A stretch of DNA of 64,000 nucleotides from Klebsiella oxytoca (GTDB taxonomy: Bacteria > Pseudomonadota > Gammaproteobacteria > Enterobacterales > Enterobacteriaceae), in assembly GCF_009707385.1 (NCBI RefSeq), contig NZ_CP046115.1:1550001-1614000 (forward strand), read 5' to 3'. Below are positions 27,886 through 37,817 of the stretch, in pieces (within the stretch, counting starts at the first letter, position 1; each line of letters opens with the position of its first letter). The translations under genes and the position numbers were made by a program. The notes beneath the pieces are model-generated. The model was given only the letters and a program-made list of their open reading frames with translations, made no database searches and was not told the origin of the DNA.

Positions 27886-29085
27886 ATGCATAAGACAGGA
27901 AGCGACGACTGGTGGCAGATTATTACCGGTCCGCAGATTGAGGCCGTGGACGGTGCGTATCGGGTGACCTTCTGGTGGCGCGACCCGGCGGGCAACGAAA
28001 CGTCTTCGGCAACCCAGCGGGTGTGGATTAATATCACCGGCGTAACTGACCATCATAAAAATGCGCAGCCGCAAACGCTGCAGCGCATTCCCGGTACCGA
28101 TGCCTGGTTCTGGCAAACTACGCTTTCCCCTACCTGGCGCGGCAGCTACTGCTTTATTCCTTCTTCACGCGACGATGATTTTTCTCCTCAGCTTTTTAAC
28201 GCCGATAGCCCGGACCACGCGCTGCTGCGCGAAGGCTGGCGCAAGCTGCTGCCGCGCGCAATTGCCGACCCGCTCAACCGGCAAAGCTGGAAGGGCGGGC
28301 GCGGTCATGCTGTTTCCGCGCTGGAACTGCCTGAAGCTCCTGAACAGCCGGGATGGTCGCTGCGCGATGAACCCTATCAGCCTCCAGTCTGCATTGAGTG
28401 GCACAGCCAGCGTCTCGGCAATACGCGACGGATATGGATTTACGCCACCGGCGATGCCCATCCGCAACAGCGCCCGCTGGCGATCCTGCTTGATGGCCAG
28501 TTCTGGGCCGAAAGCATGCCGGTATGGTCGCCGCTGGCGGGATTAACCCGCGAAAAACGGCTGCCGCCGGCGGTTTATCTACTGATTGATGTGATTGATG
28601 ACCAGCATCGCTCCGAAGAGCTTCCCTGCAATGAGGCCTTCTGGCTGGCGGTGCAGGAAGAGCTGTTGCCGCTGGTTCATCAGATAACGCCTTTCAGCGA
28701 TCGCGCCGACCGAACGGTGGTGGCAGGGCAGAGCTTTGGCGGTCTCGCCGCCATGTTCGCCGCACTCTATTGGCCGCAGCGTTTTGGCTGCGTGCTCAGC
28801 CAGTCCGGCTCTTACTGGTGGCCGCATCGCGGCGGCGCGCAGACGGGCCTGCTGATTGAGCGGCTCAGCCGCGGCGAATTACAACCGCAGGGGCTACGTA
28901 TCTGGCTGGAAGCCGGGATCCGCGAGCCGATTATTTTTCGCACGAACCAGGCGCTGCTTGCTTGCCTGCAACAGCAGACGATTTTCTGGCGTCAGGTTGA
29001 CGGCGGGCATGATGCGCTTTGCTGGCGCGGCGGGCTGACGGCGGGGCTTATCCAGCTGTGGCAGCCTTTATGCCGAAACGAGTAG
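27886..29085 (+). CDS. fes: Enterochelin (ferric enterobactin) esterase
   Basis: 399 residues, close to E. coli Fes (400). It hydrolyses the trilactone of imported Fe-enterobactin in the cytoplasm to release iron. The N-terminal domain VTFWWRDPAGNETSS and the alpha/beta-hydrolase core with nucleophile serine in VAGQSFGGLAAMFA are present, as is the late histidine in VDGGHDALCWRGG. An in-frame TGA shortly upstream limits the start to 27886 or later. It heads the fes-ybdZ-entF operon. Confidence 0.95.
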   Translation: MHKTGSDDWWQIITGPQIEAVDGAYRVTFWWRDPAGNETSSATQRVWINITGVTDHHKNAQPQTLQRIPGTDAWFWQTTLSPTWRGSYCFIPSSRDDDFSPQLFNADSPDHALLREGWRKLLPRAIADPLNRQSWKGGRGHAVSALELPEAPEQPGWSLRDEPYQPPVCIEWHSQRLGNTRRIWIYATGDAHPQQRPLAILLDGQFWAESMPVWSPLAGLTREKRLPPAVYLLIDVIDDQHRSEELPCNEAFWLAVQEELLPLVHQITPFSDRADRTVVAGQSFGGLAAMFAALYWPQRFGCVLSQSGSYWWPHRGGAQTGLLIERLSRGELQPQGLRIWLEAGIREPIIFRTNQALLACLQQQTIFWRQVDGGHDALCWRGGLTAGLIQLWQPLCRNE

Positions 29086-29112
29086 CAGAGCGCGCTTTAC
29101 GAGGAATTTGAC

Positions 29113-29316
29113 ATGCAATTCAGTAACCCCTTCGACAACCCGCAAGAGCAGTTTTATATCCTGCGCAATGATCAGCAGCAGTTCAGCCTGTGGCCACAGC
29201 ACTGCGCGCTGCCGCAAGGCTGGATGGTGGAGTGTCCGCCGCAGTCGTTAGAGGCGTGCAACGCCTGGCTTATGGCGAACTGGTCAACTTTGACCCCCGC
29301 TCACCATGTATCCTGA
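29113..29316 (+). CDS. ybdZ: MbtH-like protein of enterobactin synthesis
   Basis: 67-residue MbtH-family protein that binds and supports the adenylation domain of EntF. Family residues are visible: NPFDNPQEQFYILRND, then the tryptophan-containing SLWPQ, LPQGW and the late NAWLMANWSTLTP. GAGGAA precedes the ATG. It ends eight bases before the second ATG of the following MM start of entF. Confidence 0.93.
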   Translation: MQFSNPFDNPQEQFYILRNDQQQFSLWPQHCALPQGWMVECPPQSLEACNAWLMANWSTLTPAHHVS

Positions 29317-29326
29317 GGAGCCGATG

Positions 29327-32300
29327 ATGACCACTCGTTTACCGCTGGTTGCGGCTCAGCCGGGGATCTGGATGGCGGAGCGTCTCTCGACGCTGCCCGG
29401 CGCATGGAGCGTTGCCCACTACGTTGAACTGTGCGGCGATATCGACCCGGTTCTGCTGGGACAGGCGATTGTTACCGGCCTGTCGCAGGCCGATACTCTC
29501 AGCATGCGCTTTTGTGAAGATAACGGCGAGGCCTGGCAGTGGGTCGATGAGCGCCGCATCTTTGCCGAGCCGGACTATCAAGACCTGCGCGATTCGAGCG
29601 ACCCGCACGCCGCCGCGCTGGCGCTGATGCAGTCCGATCTCGGACAGAACCTGCGCGTGGATGGCGGTAATCCGCTGGTCTGCCATCAGCTGCTGCGGGT
29701 GGGCGATAAGCGCTGGTACTGGTATCAGCGTTATCACCATTTGCTGGTCGACGGCTTCAGCTTCCCGGCCATTACCCGCCAGATCGCGGCGATTTATCGC
29801 GCCTGGCAGCGCGGTGAACAGACGCCGGCTTCACCGTTTACCCCCTTCTCCGAAGTGGTGGAAGAGTACCAGCGTTATTATGGCAGCGATGCCTGGCAGC
29901 GTGACAAAGCGTTCTGGCAGGCGCAGCGTAAAGCGCTGCCGGCTCCGGCCTCGCTTTCGGACGCGCCGCTGGCGGGAAGGGCGACCAGCACCGATATCTG
30001 GCGCATGAAGCTGGAGGTCGAGGCCGGAGCCTTTAACCGGCTGGCAGCAGGCGCACCGCAGTGCCAGCGCGCGGATCTGGCGCTGGCGTTAACCGCCCTG
30101 TGGCTGGGGCGGCTGTGCAGCCGAATGGAGTACGCTGCGGGCTTTATTTTTATGCGCCGTATGGGCTCTGCGGCGTTAACCGCCAGCGGACCGGTGCTCA
30201 ACGTTCTGCCGCTGGCGGTCAATATTGACGCCGGGGAAACGCTGCCGGAGCTGGCGATTCGTCTTGCCGGACAGCTCAAGAAAATGCGCCGCCATCAGCG
30301 CTACGACGCCGAACAGATTGTCCGCGATAGCGGCAAGGCGGCGGGCGATGAACCGCTGTTTGGCCCGGTACTCAATATTAAAGTCTTTGACTATCAGCTG
30401 GATATTGACGGCGTACGGGCCATTACCCACACCCTGGCGACCGGCCCGGTCAACGACCTGGAGCTGGCGCTTTTCCCTGACGAAGCGGGCGGCCTGTCGC
30501 TGGAGGTTCTGGCCAATAAACAGCGATACGATGAACAGACGCTGCGCGGGCATATTGCCCGGCTATCGGCATTGCTGATGCAGTTTGCCGATAATCCGGG
30601 CCTGCGCTGCGGCGAAGCGAATATGCTGTCGGCGGCGGAAACGGCACGGCTTCAGCAGGTAAACGCCACCGCTATTGATCTGCCGCTTACGACTCTGAGC
30701 GCGCTGGTGGCGGAGCAGGCGGCGAAAACTCCCGATGCGCCCGCGCTGGCGGACACCAGCAGGCAGTTCAGCTACCGCGAAATGCGCCAGCAGGTAGTGG
30801 CGCTGGCGGAATTACTGCGCGCGCGCGGCGTTAAGCCGGGCGATAGCGTGGCGGTGGCGCTGCCGCGTTCGGTATTCCTGACGCTGGCGCTGCACGGCAT
30901 TGTTGAAGCCGGAGCCGCGTGGCTGCCGCTGGATACCGGCTATCCCGACGACCGTCTGCGGATGATGCTGGAAGATGCCCGTCCGTCGCTGCTGATTACC
31001 TCTGAGGATCAGCTGGCGCGCTTTAGCGATATTCCCGGTCTGGAAAGCCTCTGCTACCAGCAGCCGCTGGCGGCGGGCGACTCCGCGCCGCTGGCGCTCT
31101 CGCAGCCTGAGCATACCGCGTATATCATCTTTACCTCCGGCTCTACCGGGCGACCGAAAGGGGTGATGGTCGGGCAGACCGCCATCGTTAACCGCCTGCT
31201 GTGGATGCAGGACCACTATCCGCTCACCGCCGACGATGTGGTGGCGCAGAAAACGCCGTGCAGCTTTGATGTTTCGGTATGGGAGTTCTGGTGGCCGTTT
31301 ATCGCCGGCGCGCAGCTGGTGATGGCCGAACCGGAAGCCCATCGCGACCCGCTGGCGATGCAGCAGTTTTTTGCCCGCTACGGCGTGACCACCACCCATT
31401 TTGTCCCGTCGATGCTGGCGGCGTTCGTCGCCTCGTTGGATGCGAAAAACGTCGCCTCCTGCCAGACTCTGCGCCGGGTATTCTGCAGCGGAGAAGCGCT
31501 GCCGACGGCGCTGTGCCGGGAGTGGGAGCTGCTGACCGGCGCGCCGCTGCATAACCTGTACGGCCCGACGGAAGCGGCGGTGGACGTCAGCTGGTATCCG
31601 GCCTGCGGGCCCGAGCTGGCCGCGGTAACCGGCACCAGCGTGCCGATTGGCTGGCCGGTGTGGAATACCGGGTTGCGCATTCTCGATGCGTCAATGCGCC
31701 CGGTGCCGCCGGGCGTGGCGGGAGATCTCTACCTGACCGGTATTCAGTTGGCGCAGGGCTATCTGGGGCGTCCCGATTTGACCGCCAGCCGCTTTATTGC
31801 CGACCCTTACGCGCCGGGCGAGCGCATGTACCGCACTGGCGACGTTGCCCGCTGGCTTGATAGCGGCGCGGTGGAATATCTTGGGCGCAGCGACGACCAG
31901 CTGAAAATTCGCGGCCAGCGGATTGAACTGGGAGAGATTGACCGCGCGATGTCGGCGCTGCCGGACGTCAAGCAGACGGTGGCTCACGCCTGTATCTTTA
32001 ATCAGGCGGTGTCGATCGGCGGCGATGCCCGTCAGCTGGTGGGCTATCTGGTTTCTGAATCTGGCCTGCCGCTGGATACCGCAGCGCTTAAAGCGCGGCT
32101 CGGCGAACAGCTGCCGCCGCATATGGTGCCGGTGGTGCTGATTCAGCTGCCGGAGCTGCCGCTGAGCGCTAACGGGAAGCTGGATCGTAAAGCGCTGCCG
32201 CTGCCGACGCTAAGCCGCGAGAGCAGCGGTCGTCCGCCGGAACCGGGCATGGAAACCGCCGTTGCCTCGGCATTCAGCCAGCTGTTGGGCTGTGAGATCA

Positions 32301-33214
32301 ATGATATTGACGCCGATTTCTTCGCCCTCGGCGGCCATTCGCTGCTGGCGATGCGTCTCGCGGTGCTGCTCAGCCGCGAGCTGGAACGTCAGGTAACGCC
32401 GGGGCAGGTGATGGTCGCTTCTAGCGTTGGCAAACTGAGCGCGCTGCTGGCTTCGGATCTCAGCGATGAGCAGGCGCAGCGGCTGGGCTTCGACGCGATT
32501 CTGCCGCTGCGCGAGAGCGACGGCCCGACGCTTTTCTGCTTCCATCCAGCCTCCGGTTTTGCCTGGCAGTTCAGCGTGCTGGCGCGTTATTTAAGCCCGC
32601 GCTGGTCTATTACCGGCATTCAGTCGCCGCGCCCACTGGGGCCAATGGCGACGGCGGCGGATCTGGATGCGGTCTGCGAGCATCATCTGCAAACCCTGCT
32701 TTCGCAGCAGCCGCACGGCCCCTATTATCTGTTCGGTTATTCGCTCGGCGGCACCCTGGCGCAGGGGATTGCCGCCCGTTTACGCCAGCGCGGCGAAGCG
32801 GTGGCCTTCCTCGGGCTGCTGGATACCTGGCCGCCGGAAACCCAGAACTGGACGGAGAAAGAAGCTAACGGTCTGGACCCGGAGGTACTGGCGGAGATAG
32901 CTAGTGAACGCGAAGCGTTTCTGGCCGCACAGCAGGGGCAGGCTTCCGGCGAGCTATTCAGCGTTATCGAGGGCAACTACGCCGATGCGGTACGCCTGCT
33001 GACCACCGCGCACAGCGCGAAGTTTGACGGTAAGGCGACGCTGTTTGTCGCGGAGAAAACCCGCCAGGCCGGGATGGATCCGCAGGTGGTGTGGGGGCCG
33101 TGGGTTGTAGAGCTGGAGGTTTTTAGCCAGAATTGTGCCCATGTGGATATTATCTCCCCGCAGGCCTTTGAGGCGATTGGCCCGGTGGTCAGGGAGATTC
33201 TCGGGGAAGGATAG
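29327..33214 (+). CDS. entF: Enterobactin synthase component F (NRPS)
   Basis: 1295 residues from the ATG at 29327, chosen because GAGGAG lies six bases upstream and the start MTTRLPLVAAQPG aligns with E. coli EntF (1293 residues). Order of domains: condensation (HHLLVDGFSF, about 138), serine adenylation (YIIFTSGSTGRPKG, about 610), peptidyl carrier (LGGHSLLAMRL, serine about 1008), thioesterase (GYSLGGTLAQG, serine about 1140, late histidine in CAHVDIIS). It activates serine, condenses it with dihydroxybenzoate on EntB and cyclises the trimer. Synthesis depends on EntD and YbdZ. Confidence 0.97.
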   Translation: MTTRLPLVAAQPGIWMAERLSTLPGAWSVAHYVELCGDIDPVLLGQAIVTGLSQADTLSMRFCEDNGEAWQWVDERRIFAEPDYQDLRDSSDPHAAALALMQSDLGQNLRVDGGNPLVCHQLLRVGDKRWYWYQRYHHLLVDGFSFPAITRQIAAIYRAWQRGEQTPASPFTPFSEVVEEYQRYYGSDAWQRDKAFWQAQRKALPAPASLSDAPLAGRATSTDIWRMKLEVEAGAFNRLAAGAPQCQRADLALALTALWLGRLCSRMEYAAGFIFMRRMGSAALTASGPVLNVLPLAVNIDAGETLPELAIRLAGQLKKMRRHQRYDAEQIVRDSGKAAGDEPLFGPVLNIKVFDYQLDIDGVRAITHTLATGPVNDLELALFPDEAGGLSLEVLANKQRYDEQTLRGHIARLSALLMQFADNPGLRCGEANMLSAAETARLQQVNATAIDLPLTTLSALVAEQAAKTPDAPALADTSRQFSYREMRQQVVALAELLRARGVKPGDSVAVALPRSVFLTLALHGIVEAGAAWLPLDTGYPDDRLRMMLEDARPSLLITSEDQLARFSDIPGLESLCYQQPLAAGDSAPLALSQPEHTAYIIFTSGSTGRPKGVMVGQTAIVNRLLWMQDHYPLTADDVVAQKTPCSFDVSVWEFWWPFIAGAQLVMAEPEAHRDPLAMQQFFARYGVTTTHFVPSMLAAFVASLDAKNVASCQTLRRVFCSGEALPTALCREWELLTGAPLHNLYGPTEAAVDVSWYPACGPELAAVTGTSVPIGWPVWNTGLRILDASMRPVPPGVAGDLYLTGIQLAQGYLGRPDLTASRFIADPYAPGERMYRTGDVARWLDSGAVEYLGRSDDQLKIRGQRIELGEIDRAMSALPDVKQTVAHACIFNQAVSIGGDARQLVGYLVSESGLPLDTAALKARLGEQLPPHMVPVVLIQLPELPLSANGKLDRKALPLPTLSRESSGRPPEPGMETAVASAFSQLLGCEINDIDADFFALGGHSLLAMRLAVLLSRELERQVTPGQVMVASSVGKLSALLASDLSDEQAQRLGFDAILPLRESDGPTLFCFHPASGFAWQFSVLARYLSPRWSITGIQSPRPLGPMATAADLDAVCEHHLQTLLSQQPHGPYYLFGYSLGGTLAQGIAARLRQRGEAVAFLGLLDTWPPETQNWTEKEANGLDPEVLAEIASEREAFLAAQQGQASGELFSVIEGNYADAVRLLTTAHSAKFDGKATLFVAEKTRQAGMDPQVVWGPWVVELEVFSQNCAHVDIISPQAFEAIGPVVREILGEG

Positions 33215-33221
33215 AAAAACT

Positions 33222-33658
33222 CCCGGGTTGCGGCGTAAACGCCTTGCCCGGGCTACCGTTTCTGCCAGACTGGTAGCCCGGCTAAGCGCAGCGCGAGCCG
33301 GGGAAGCCGGGGCTGGACGAAGCAAGGACGTGTAATTTCCCCGGGTTGCGGCGTAAACGCCTTACTCGGGCTACCGTTTCTGCCAGACTGGTAGCCCGGC
33401 TAAGCGCAGCGCGAGCCGGGGAAGCCAGGGCTGGACGAGGCAAGGACATGTAATTTCCCCGGGTTGCGGTGTAAACGCCTTACTCGGGCTAGCGTTTCTG
33501 CGAGACTGGGTAGCCCGGCTAAGCGTAGCGCGAGCCGGGGAAGCCAGGGCTGGACGAGGCAAGGACGTGTAATTTCCCCGGGTTGCGGTGTAAACGTCTT
33601 ACTCGGGCTACCGTTTTTGCCAGACTGGTAGCCCGGCTAAGCGCAGCGTGAGCCGGGA
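33222..33658. repeat. Tandem 118-119 bp BIME array between entF and fepC
   Basis: CCCGGGTTGCGG begins at 33222, 33340, 33458 and 33577, giving periods 118, 118 and 119 with only a few substitutions between copies. Each unit has two palindromic halves: CCCGGG...CTCGGGCTA and GTAGCCCGGCTAAGCGCAGC...GAGCCGGG. The array fills the gap between the convergent entF and fepC genes, where E. coli carries fepE. No gene is present. Confidence 0.88.
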
Positions 33659-33662
33659 GGAT

Positions 33663-34457
33663 CTACTTTCGACCGAGCGGTACTACCAGCGGCGTATGGG
33701 CCACCGGATCTTCAATGATCGTACAGCGCAGACCGTAAATCTTTTCAATTAGCTCCGCGTTGACGATCTCCTTTGGCGCGCCCTCGGCGACGATTTTGCC
33801 CTCGCGCAGGGCAATCAAATGGGTGGCGTAGCGGCAGGCCTGGTTCAGGTCATGCAGCACCGCCGCCAGCGTATAGCCCTTCTCCTGATTCAGTTCGCTC
33901 AAGAGCTCCAGCAGATCGATTTGATGGCTGATGTCCAGCCAGGTGGTTGGCTCATCCAGCAGCATGATCGCCGTTTCCTGGGCCAGCACCATGGCGATCC
34001 ACGCCCGCTGGCGCTGGCCGCCGGAGAGCGTATCGACGCTTTGTCGCGCCAGGTCGGTAATGCCGGTGGCCTTCATCGCTCTGCTGACCGCCTCTTCATC
34101 CTCTTTGCGCCAGCGGGTAAACAACGGCTGGTGCGGATAGCGTCCGCGGGCCACCAGCTCCTGAACCGTAATATCACCTGGGGTGGTCGCGTTCTGCGCC
34201 AGCAGGCCGATGCGTTTAGCAACCTCCTTGCTGGCGTAACGCTGGATCTGCTCGCCGTCGAGCCAGACATGACCGTCGGTGGGCGTCATCAGGCGACTCA
34301 GGGTGCGCAACAGCGTCGATTTACCGCAGCCGTTGGGGCCAATGATGGCGGTAAAGTGGCCGTCGGGAATGGTCACGTTCAGCGATTCGGCGATGGTCTT
34401 TTTGCCGTACGCCAGGGTTAACTGGTCGCCGCGCAAACGGGAGGTGGTAGCAGTCAT
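33663..34457 (-). CDS. fepC: Ferric enterobactin ABC transporter ATP-binding protein
   Basis: 264-residue FecE/FepC-type ATPase driving cytoplasmic import of Fe-enterobactin. Walker A GPNGCGKST is near residue 37, the signature LSGGQRQRAWIAMVLAQE near 143 and Walker B IMLLDEPTTWLD near 163. Its start overlaps the fepG stop (ATGA), so it is the third gene of fepDGC. Confidence 0.96.
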   Translation of the reverse strand: MTATTSRLRGDQLTLAYGKKTIAESLNVTIPDGHFTAIIGPNGCGKSTLLRTLSRLMTPTDGHVWLDGEQIQRYASKEVAKRIGLLAQNATTPGDITVQELVARGRYPHQPLFTRWRKEDEEAVSRAMKATGITDLARQSVDTLSGGQRQRAWIAMVLAQETAIMLLDEPTTWLDISHQIDLLELLSELNQEKGYTLAAVLHDLNQACRYATHLIALREGKIVAEGAPKEIVNAELIEKIYGLRCTIIEDPVAHTPLVVPLGRK

Positions 34458-35446
34458 TTTTTGCGGGACTCCTGAATTAACAACCCGATAAGGTAGATGC
34501 CGCCAATGCTGACGGTCACCACGCCCACCGGTAACTGATAGGGCATAAACAGACGCTGCGCGCAGTAGTCAGAAAGCGCCAGCAGCAGGGCCCCGCACAG
34601 CGCCGCCTGGGCCAGTCCCCAGCGGGCGGTACCGCTAAGGCGTCGGGCGATATGGGGAGCCACCAGAGCGATAAACGAAATCGGTCCGGCGAGCGCGGTG
34701 GCGGCGGCGGTCAGCACCACCCCGACCAGCATCAACAGCAGACGCGAACGCTCAACCCGAACGCCCAGCGCGCAGGCGGTATCGTCACCCATCTCCAGCA
34801 GCCGCATGCGTCGCGCCAGCAGCGCAGCGAAGACCAGCATCAAGAGAATCAGCGGCGCGGAGGGCCAGGTTTTTCCCCAGGTCAGACCATTCAGCGAGCC
34901 GGCATACCACAGTCCGGCGGAGAGGGCGGTTTCCAGCGAAGCGCGCAGCAGTAGCCAGGTGTTGAACGCTACCAGCATGGCGCGCACGCCGATGCCGATA
35001 ATAATCAGGCGAAAGGTTTCAATCCCGTTACGCCACGCCAGCAGCCAGACCACCAGCGCGGTGAGAATACCGCCAGCCATTGCCGCCATGGCGATGGCCG
35101 CCAGGTTCTGGCCGAACATCACCATCGCCACCAGCACGCCGCTCCACGCCCCGGTGTTAAAGCCCATCACGTCTGGGCTGCCCAGCGGGTTGCGGGTCAG
35201 AGACTGAAATATTGCGCCGCTGACGCCGAGGGCGGCGCCAATCAGCAGCGCCATCAGTACGCGGGGTAAACGCCATTCGGTTACCACCATGGCGACGTTA
35301 CGCGGCGCATCGCCGAGCAGTGCCGAGATAACCTGTTCAACGCTTAACGGCACCAGGCCGGTACCGAGCCCCCACAGGGAGACCAGCAGGCTGGCGAGGA
35401 TCAGCAGCAGGCAGCTAAAAATCAGGCGGCGAGAAGGGGCTATCAT
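34454..35446 (-). CDS. fepG: Ferric enterobactin ABC transporter permease FepG
   Basis: 330-residue FecCD-family inner-membrane permease. Typical segments are SLTRNPLGSPDVMGFNTGAW, GDDTACALGVRVERSR and the C-terminal AAATALAGPISFIALVAPHI. It overlaps fepD upstream and fepC downstream by four bases each, forming the FepDG channel with its partner. Confidence 0.95.
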   Translation of the reverse strand: MIAPSRRLIFSCLLLILASLLVSLWGLGTGLVPLSVEQVISALLGDAPRNVAMVVTEWRLPRVLMALLIGAALGVSGAIFQSLTRNPLGSPDVMGFNTGAWSGVLVAMVMFGQNLAAIAMAAMAGGILTALVVWLLAWRNGIETFRLIIIGIGVRAMLVAFNTWLLLRASLETALSAGLWYAGSLNGLTWGKTWPSAPLILLMLVFAALLARRMRLLEMGDDTACALGVRVERSRLLLMLVGVVLTAAATALAGPISFIALVAPHIARRLSGTARWGLAQAALCGALLLALSDYCAQRLFMPYQLPVGVVTVSIGGIYLIGLLIQESRKK

Positions 35447-36450
35447 ATTCCACCTCCGCGCGGCTGGCGGCGCACCAGCCAGATCAGCACCGGCGCGCCG
35501 ATAAAGGCGCTAACCACTGAAACCCGCAGCTCGCCGGGAACCAGCAGGCGCCCCAGTATGTCGGCGAACAGCAGCAGGGCAGGAGTTGCCAGTAGCGTAA
35601 CCGGCAGCGACCAACGATGATCGGCTCCCACCAGCCAGCGGGCCAGATGCGGCATCATCAGGCCGATAAAGGCGATCGGCCCGACTACCGCCGTGGCGCT
35701 GCCGCACAGGACGGTTATCGCCAGCAGCCCGATAAGCTGGGTACGGGCGACCCGGCTGCCGAGCGCGGTGGCGGTATCGTTGCCGAGGCTCAGGCTATTT
35801 AAAGCCCTGCTCAGCAGCAGCGTAATTCCTCCGGCAATAAGCACCGGCAGCAGCACGATTTTCAGGGTTTGCAGAGTGCGTACGTCGAGCGAACCCGCCT
35901 GCCAGAAGCGCAGCTGGTCATAGACGTCGGGGTTCAGCAGGGCGATCCCGCTGGACAGTCCTTCGAGCACAGCCGCCAGAGCAACCCCTGCGAGAGTCAG
36001 GCGGACTGGACTAAGCTGGCCGCCGCCCTGGCTGCCGGTAAAGGCGACCAGCAGCGAGGCGGCGAACGCGCCGCAAAAAGCCATCAGCAGTTGCTCCTGC
36101 GGCGAGGAGATACCAAACAGCGCCGCGCCCAGGACGATAGCGAAACTGGCGCCGGAGTTAACGCCGAGGATCCCCGGGTCCGCCAGCGGGTTACGGGTCA
36201 GCGTTTGCATCAGCGCTCCGGCGAGACCCAGCGCGGCCCCGGCCAGTAGTCCGGCGAGGGTTCGCGGCAGTCGGGCATCAAGGACGATGGTGCAATCGGC
36301 GCTCTGGCAGGTACCGCTGAGTGCCTCCACGACGACGCTAAACGGCAGGGGCTTAGCGCCAATCAGCAGGCTGAGCGTAACGGCGATGGCTAAAACGATT
36401 AATAGACCCGGCACGGCAAAGGCGCGCGCCGCGGTCGTTGAAAACGACAT
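35443..36450 (-). CDS. fepD: Ferric enterobactin ABC transporter permease FepD
   Basis: 335-residue FecCD-family permease and first gene of fepDGC. It contains QTLTRNPLADPGILGVNSGA, GNDTATALGSRVART and VVGPIAFIGLMMPHLARWLV, the hallmarks of siderophore permeases. It is divergent from entS, with a Fur-like site in the 112-bp gap. Confidence 0.95.
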   Translation of the reverse strand: MSFSTTAARAFAVPGLLIVLAIAVTLSLLIGAKPLPFSVVVEALSGTCQSADCTIVLDARLPRTLAGLLAGAALGLAGALMQTLTRNPLADPGILGVNSGASFAIVLGAALFGISSPQEQLLMAFCGAFAASLLVAFTGSQGGGQLSPVRLTLAGVALAAVLEGLSSGIALLNPDVYDQLRFWQAGSLDVRTLQTLKIVLLPVLIAGGITLLLSRALNSLSLGNDTATALGSRVARTQLIGLLAITVLCGSATAVVGPIAFIGLMMPHLARWLVGADHRWSLPVTLLATPALLLFADILGRLLVPGELRVSVVSAFIGAPVLIWLVRRQPRGGGI

Positions 36451-36467
36451 GGCTTACATCCCTGGCA

Positions 36468-36494
36468 TGATAATGATAGTAATTATCGTTATCG
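36468..36494. promoter_or_regulatory. Fur box between fepD and entS
   Basis: GATAATGATAGTAATTATCG, continuing into TTATCGA, is an excellent match to the Fur consensus made of GATAAT repeats. Its position in the short fepD/entS divergent region matches the Fur-controlled bidirectional promoter known in E. coli. Confidence 0.85.
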
Positions 36495-36562
36495 ATTCTA
36501 TTCAGTTATGTTAGCATGTGCACCCATAAAAATGGTATGGAAAATAATAACAAGGCGCTGTC

Positions 36563-37804
36563 ATGAACCGACAATCCTGGCTGCTGAATCTCAGCTTACT
36601 GAAAACTCACCCGGCCTTTCGTGCCGTCTTTATCGCCCGCTTTATCTCAATTCTGTCGCTTGGCCTGCTGGGCGTAGCGATCCCGGTACAAATCCAGATG
36701 ATGACCCATTCGACCTGGCAAGTGGGGTTGTCGGTAACCCTGACCGGCGCTTCGATGTTTATCGGTCTGATGATCGGCGGCGTGCTTGCCGACCGCTATG
36801 AACGTAAGCGTCTGATTCTGCTGGCGCGCGGCACCTGCGGCATCGGCTTCGTCGGCCTGTGCATCAATGCCATGATGCCGGAACCGTCGCTTATCGCTAT
36901 CTATCTGCTGGGCATCTGGGACGGCCTGTTTGCTTCCATTGGCGTGACCGCGCTGCTGGCGGCGACCCCGGCGCTGGTCGGTCGGGAAAATTTGATGCAG
37001 GCCGGAGCAATCACCATGTTAACGGTGCGGCTGGGCTCGGTGATTTCGCCGATGATCGGCGGTCTGCTGCTGGCGACCGGCGGCGTGGCCTGGAACTATG
37101 GCCTGGCGGCGGCGGGCACTTTTATTACCACGCTGACCCTGCTGCGTTTACCGCTGCTGGCTCCGCCGCCGCAGCCGCGCGAGCATCCGCTGAAATCGCT
37201 GCAGGCGGGATTAAAGTTTCTGTTTAATAGCCCGCTTATCGGCGGCATCGCGCTGCTTGGCGGCCTGCTGACGATGGCCAGCGCGGTGCGCGTACTCTAT
37301 CCGGCGCTGGCCGGAAGCTGGCAGATGTCGGCGTCGCAGATTGGGATGCTGTACGCCGCGATCCCTTTAGGGGCGGCATTCGGCGCGTTGACCAGCGGAC
37401 AGCTGGCGCAGACGGCGAAGCCCGGCGTGCTGATGCTGGCGACCACCGTCGGCTCGTTTGTGGCTATTGCGCTGTTTAGCCTGATGCCGGTGTGGGAGCT
37501 GGGTGCGCTGTGCCTGGCGCTATTTGGCTGGCTGAGCGCGATAAGCTCGCTGCTGCAATACACGCTGATCCAGACGCAAACTCCGGAAAATATGCTTGGA
37601 CGAATCAACGGTTTGTGGACCGCGCAGAACGTAACCGGCGATGCGATAGGCGCGGCGCTGCTCGGCGGTCTGGGGGCGATTCTGACGCCGGCCGCTTCGG
37701 CGAGCGCCAGCGGTTGGGCGCTGGTGATTGTCGGCGTGGTGCTGGTGGGACTGTTGCGCGAACTGCGCCGCTTTCAGCGCCCGGAGAGGGTCAGCGAAAG
37801 TTAA
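36563..37804 (+). CDS. entS: Enterobactin exporter
   Basis: 413-residue MFS transporter with about twelve membrane helices that exports enterobactin across the inner membrane. It begins [19 protein letters not shown], as in E. coli EntS. The MFS motif [18 protein letters not shown] follows the second helix pair, and [20 protein letters not shown] lies in the C-terminal half. It is divergent from fepDGC and convergent with fepB. Confidence 0.96.
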   Translation: MNRQSWLLNLSLLKTHPAFRAVFIARFISILSLGLLGVAIPVQIQMMTHSTWQVGLSVTLTGASMFIGLMIGGVLADRYERKRLILLARGTCGIGFVGLCINAMMPEPSLIAIYLLGIWDGLFASIGVTALLAATPALVGRENLMQAGAITMLTVRLGSVISPMIGGLLLATGGVAWNYGLAAAGTFITTLTLLRLPLLAPPPQPREHPLKSLQAGLKFLFNSPLIGGIALLGGLLTMASAVRVLYPALAGSWQMSASQIGMLYAAIPLGAAFGALTSGQLAQTAKPGVLMLATTVGSFVAIALFSLMPVWELGALCLALFGWLSAISSLLQYTLIQTQTPENMLGRINGLWTAQNVTGDAIGAALLGGLGAILTPAASASASGWALVIVGVVLVGLLRELRRFQRPERVSES

Positions 37805-37817
37805 CTTTCGCTGCGCT

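Noticed and set aside
33222..33658. Possible CRISPR array between entF and fepC
   Set aside because: The units are 118-119 bp head-to-tail copies with no unique spacers and no cas genes nearby; they are BIME tandem repeats.
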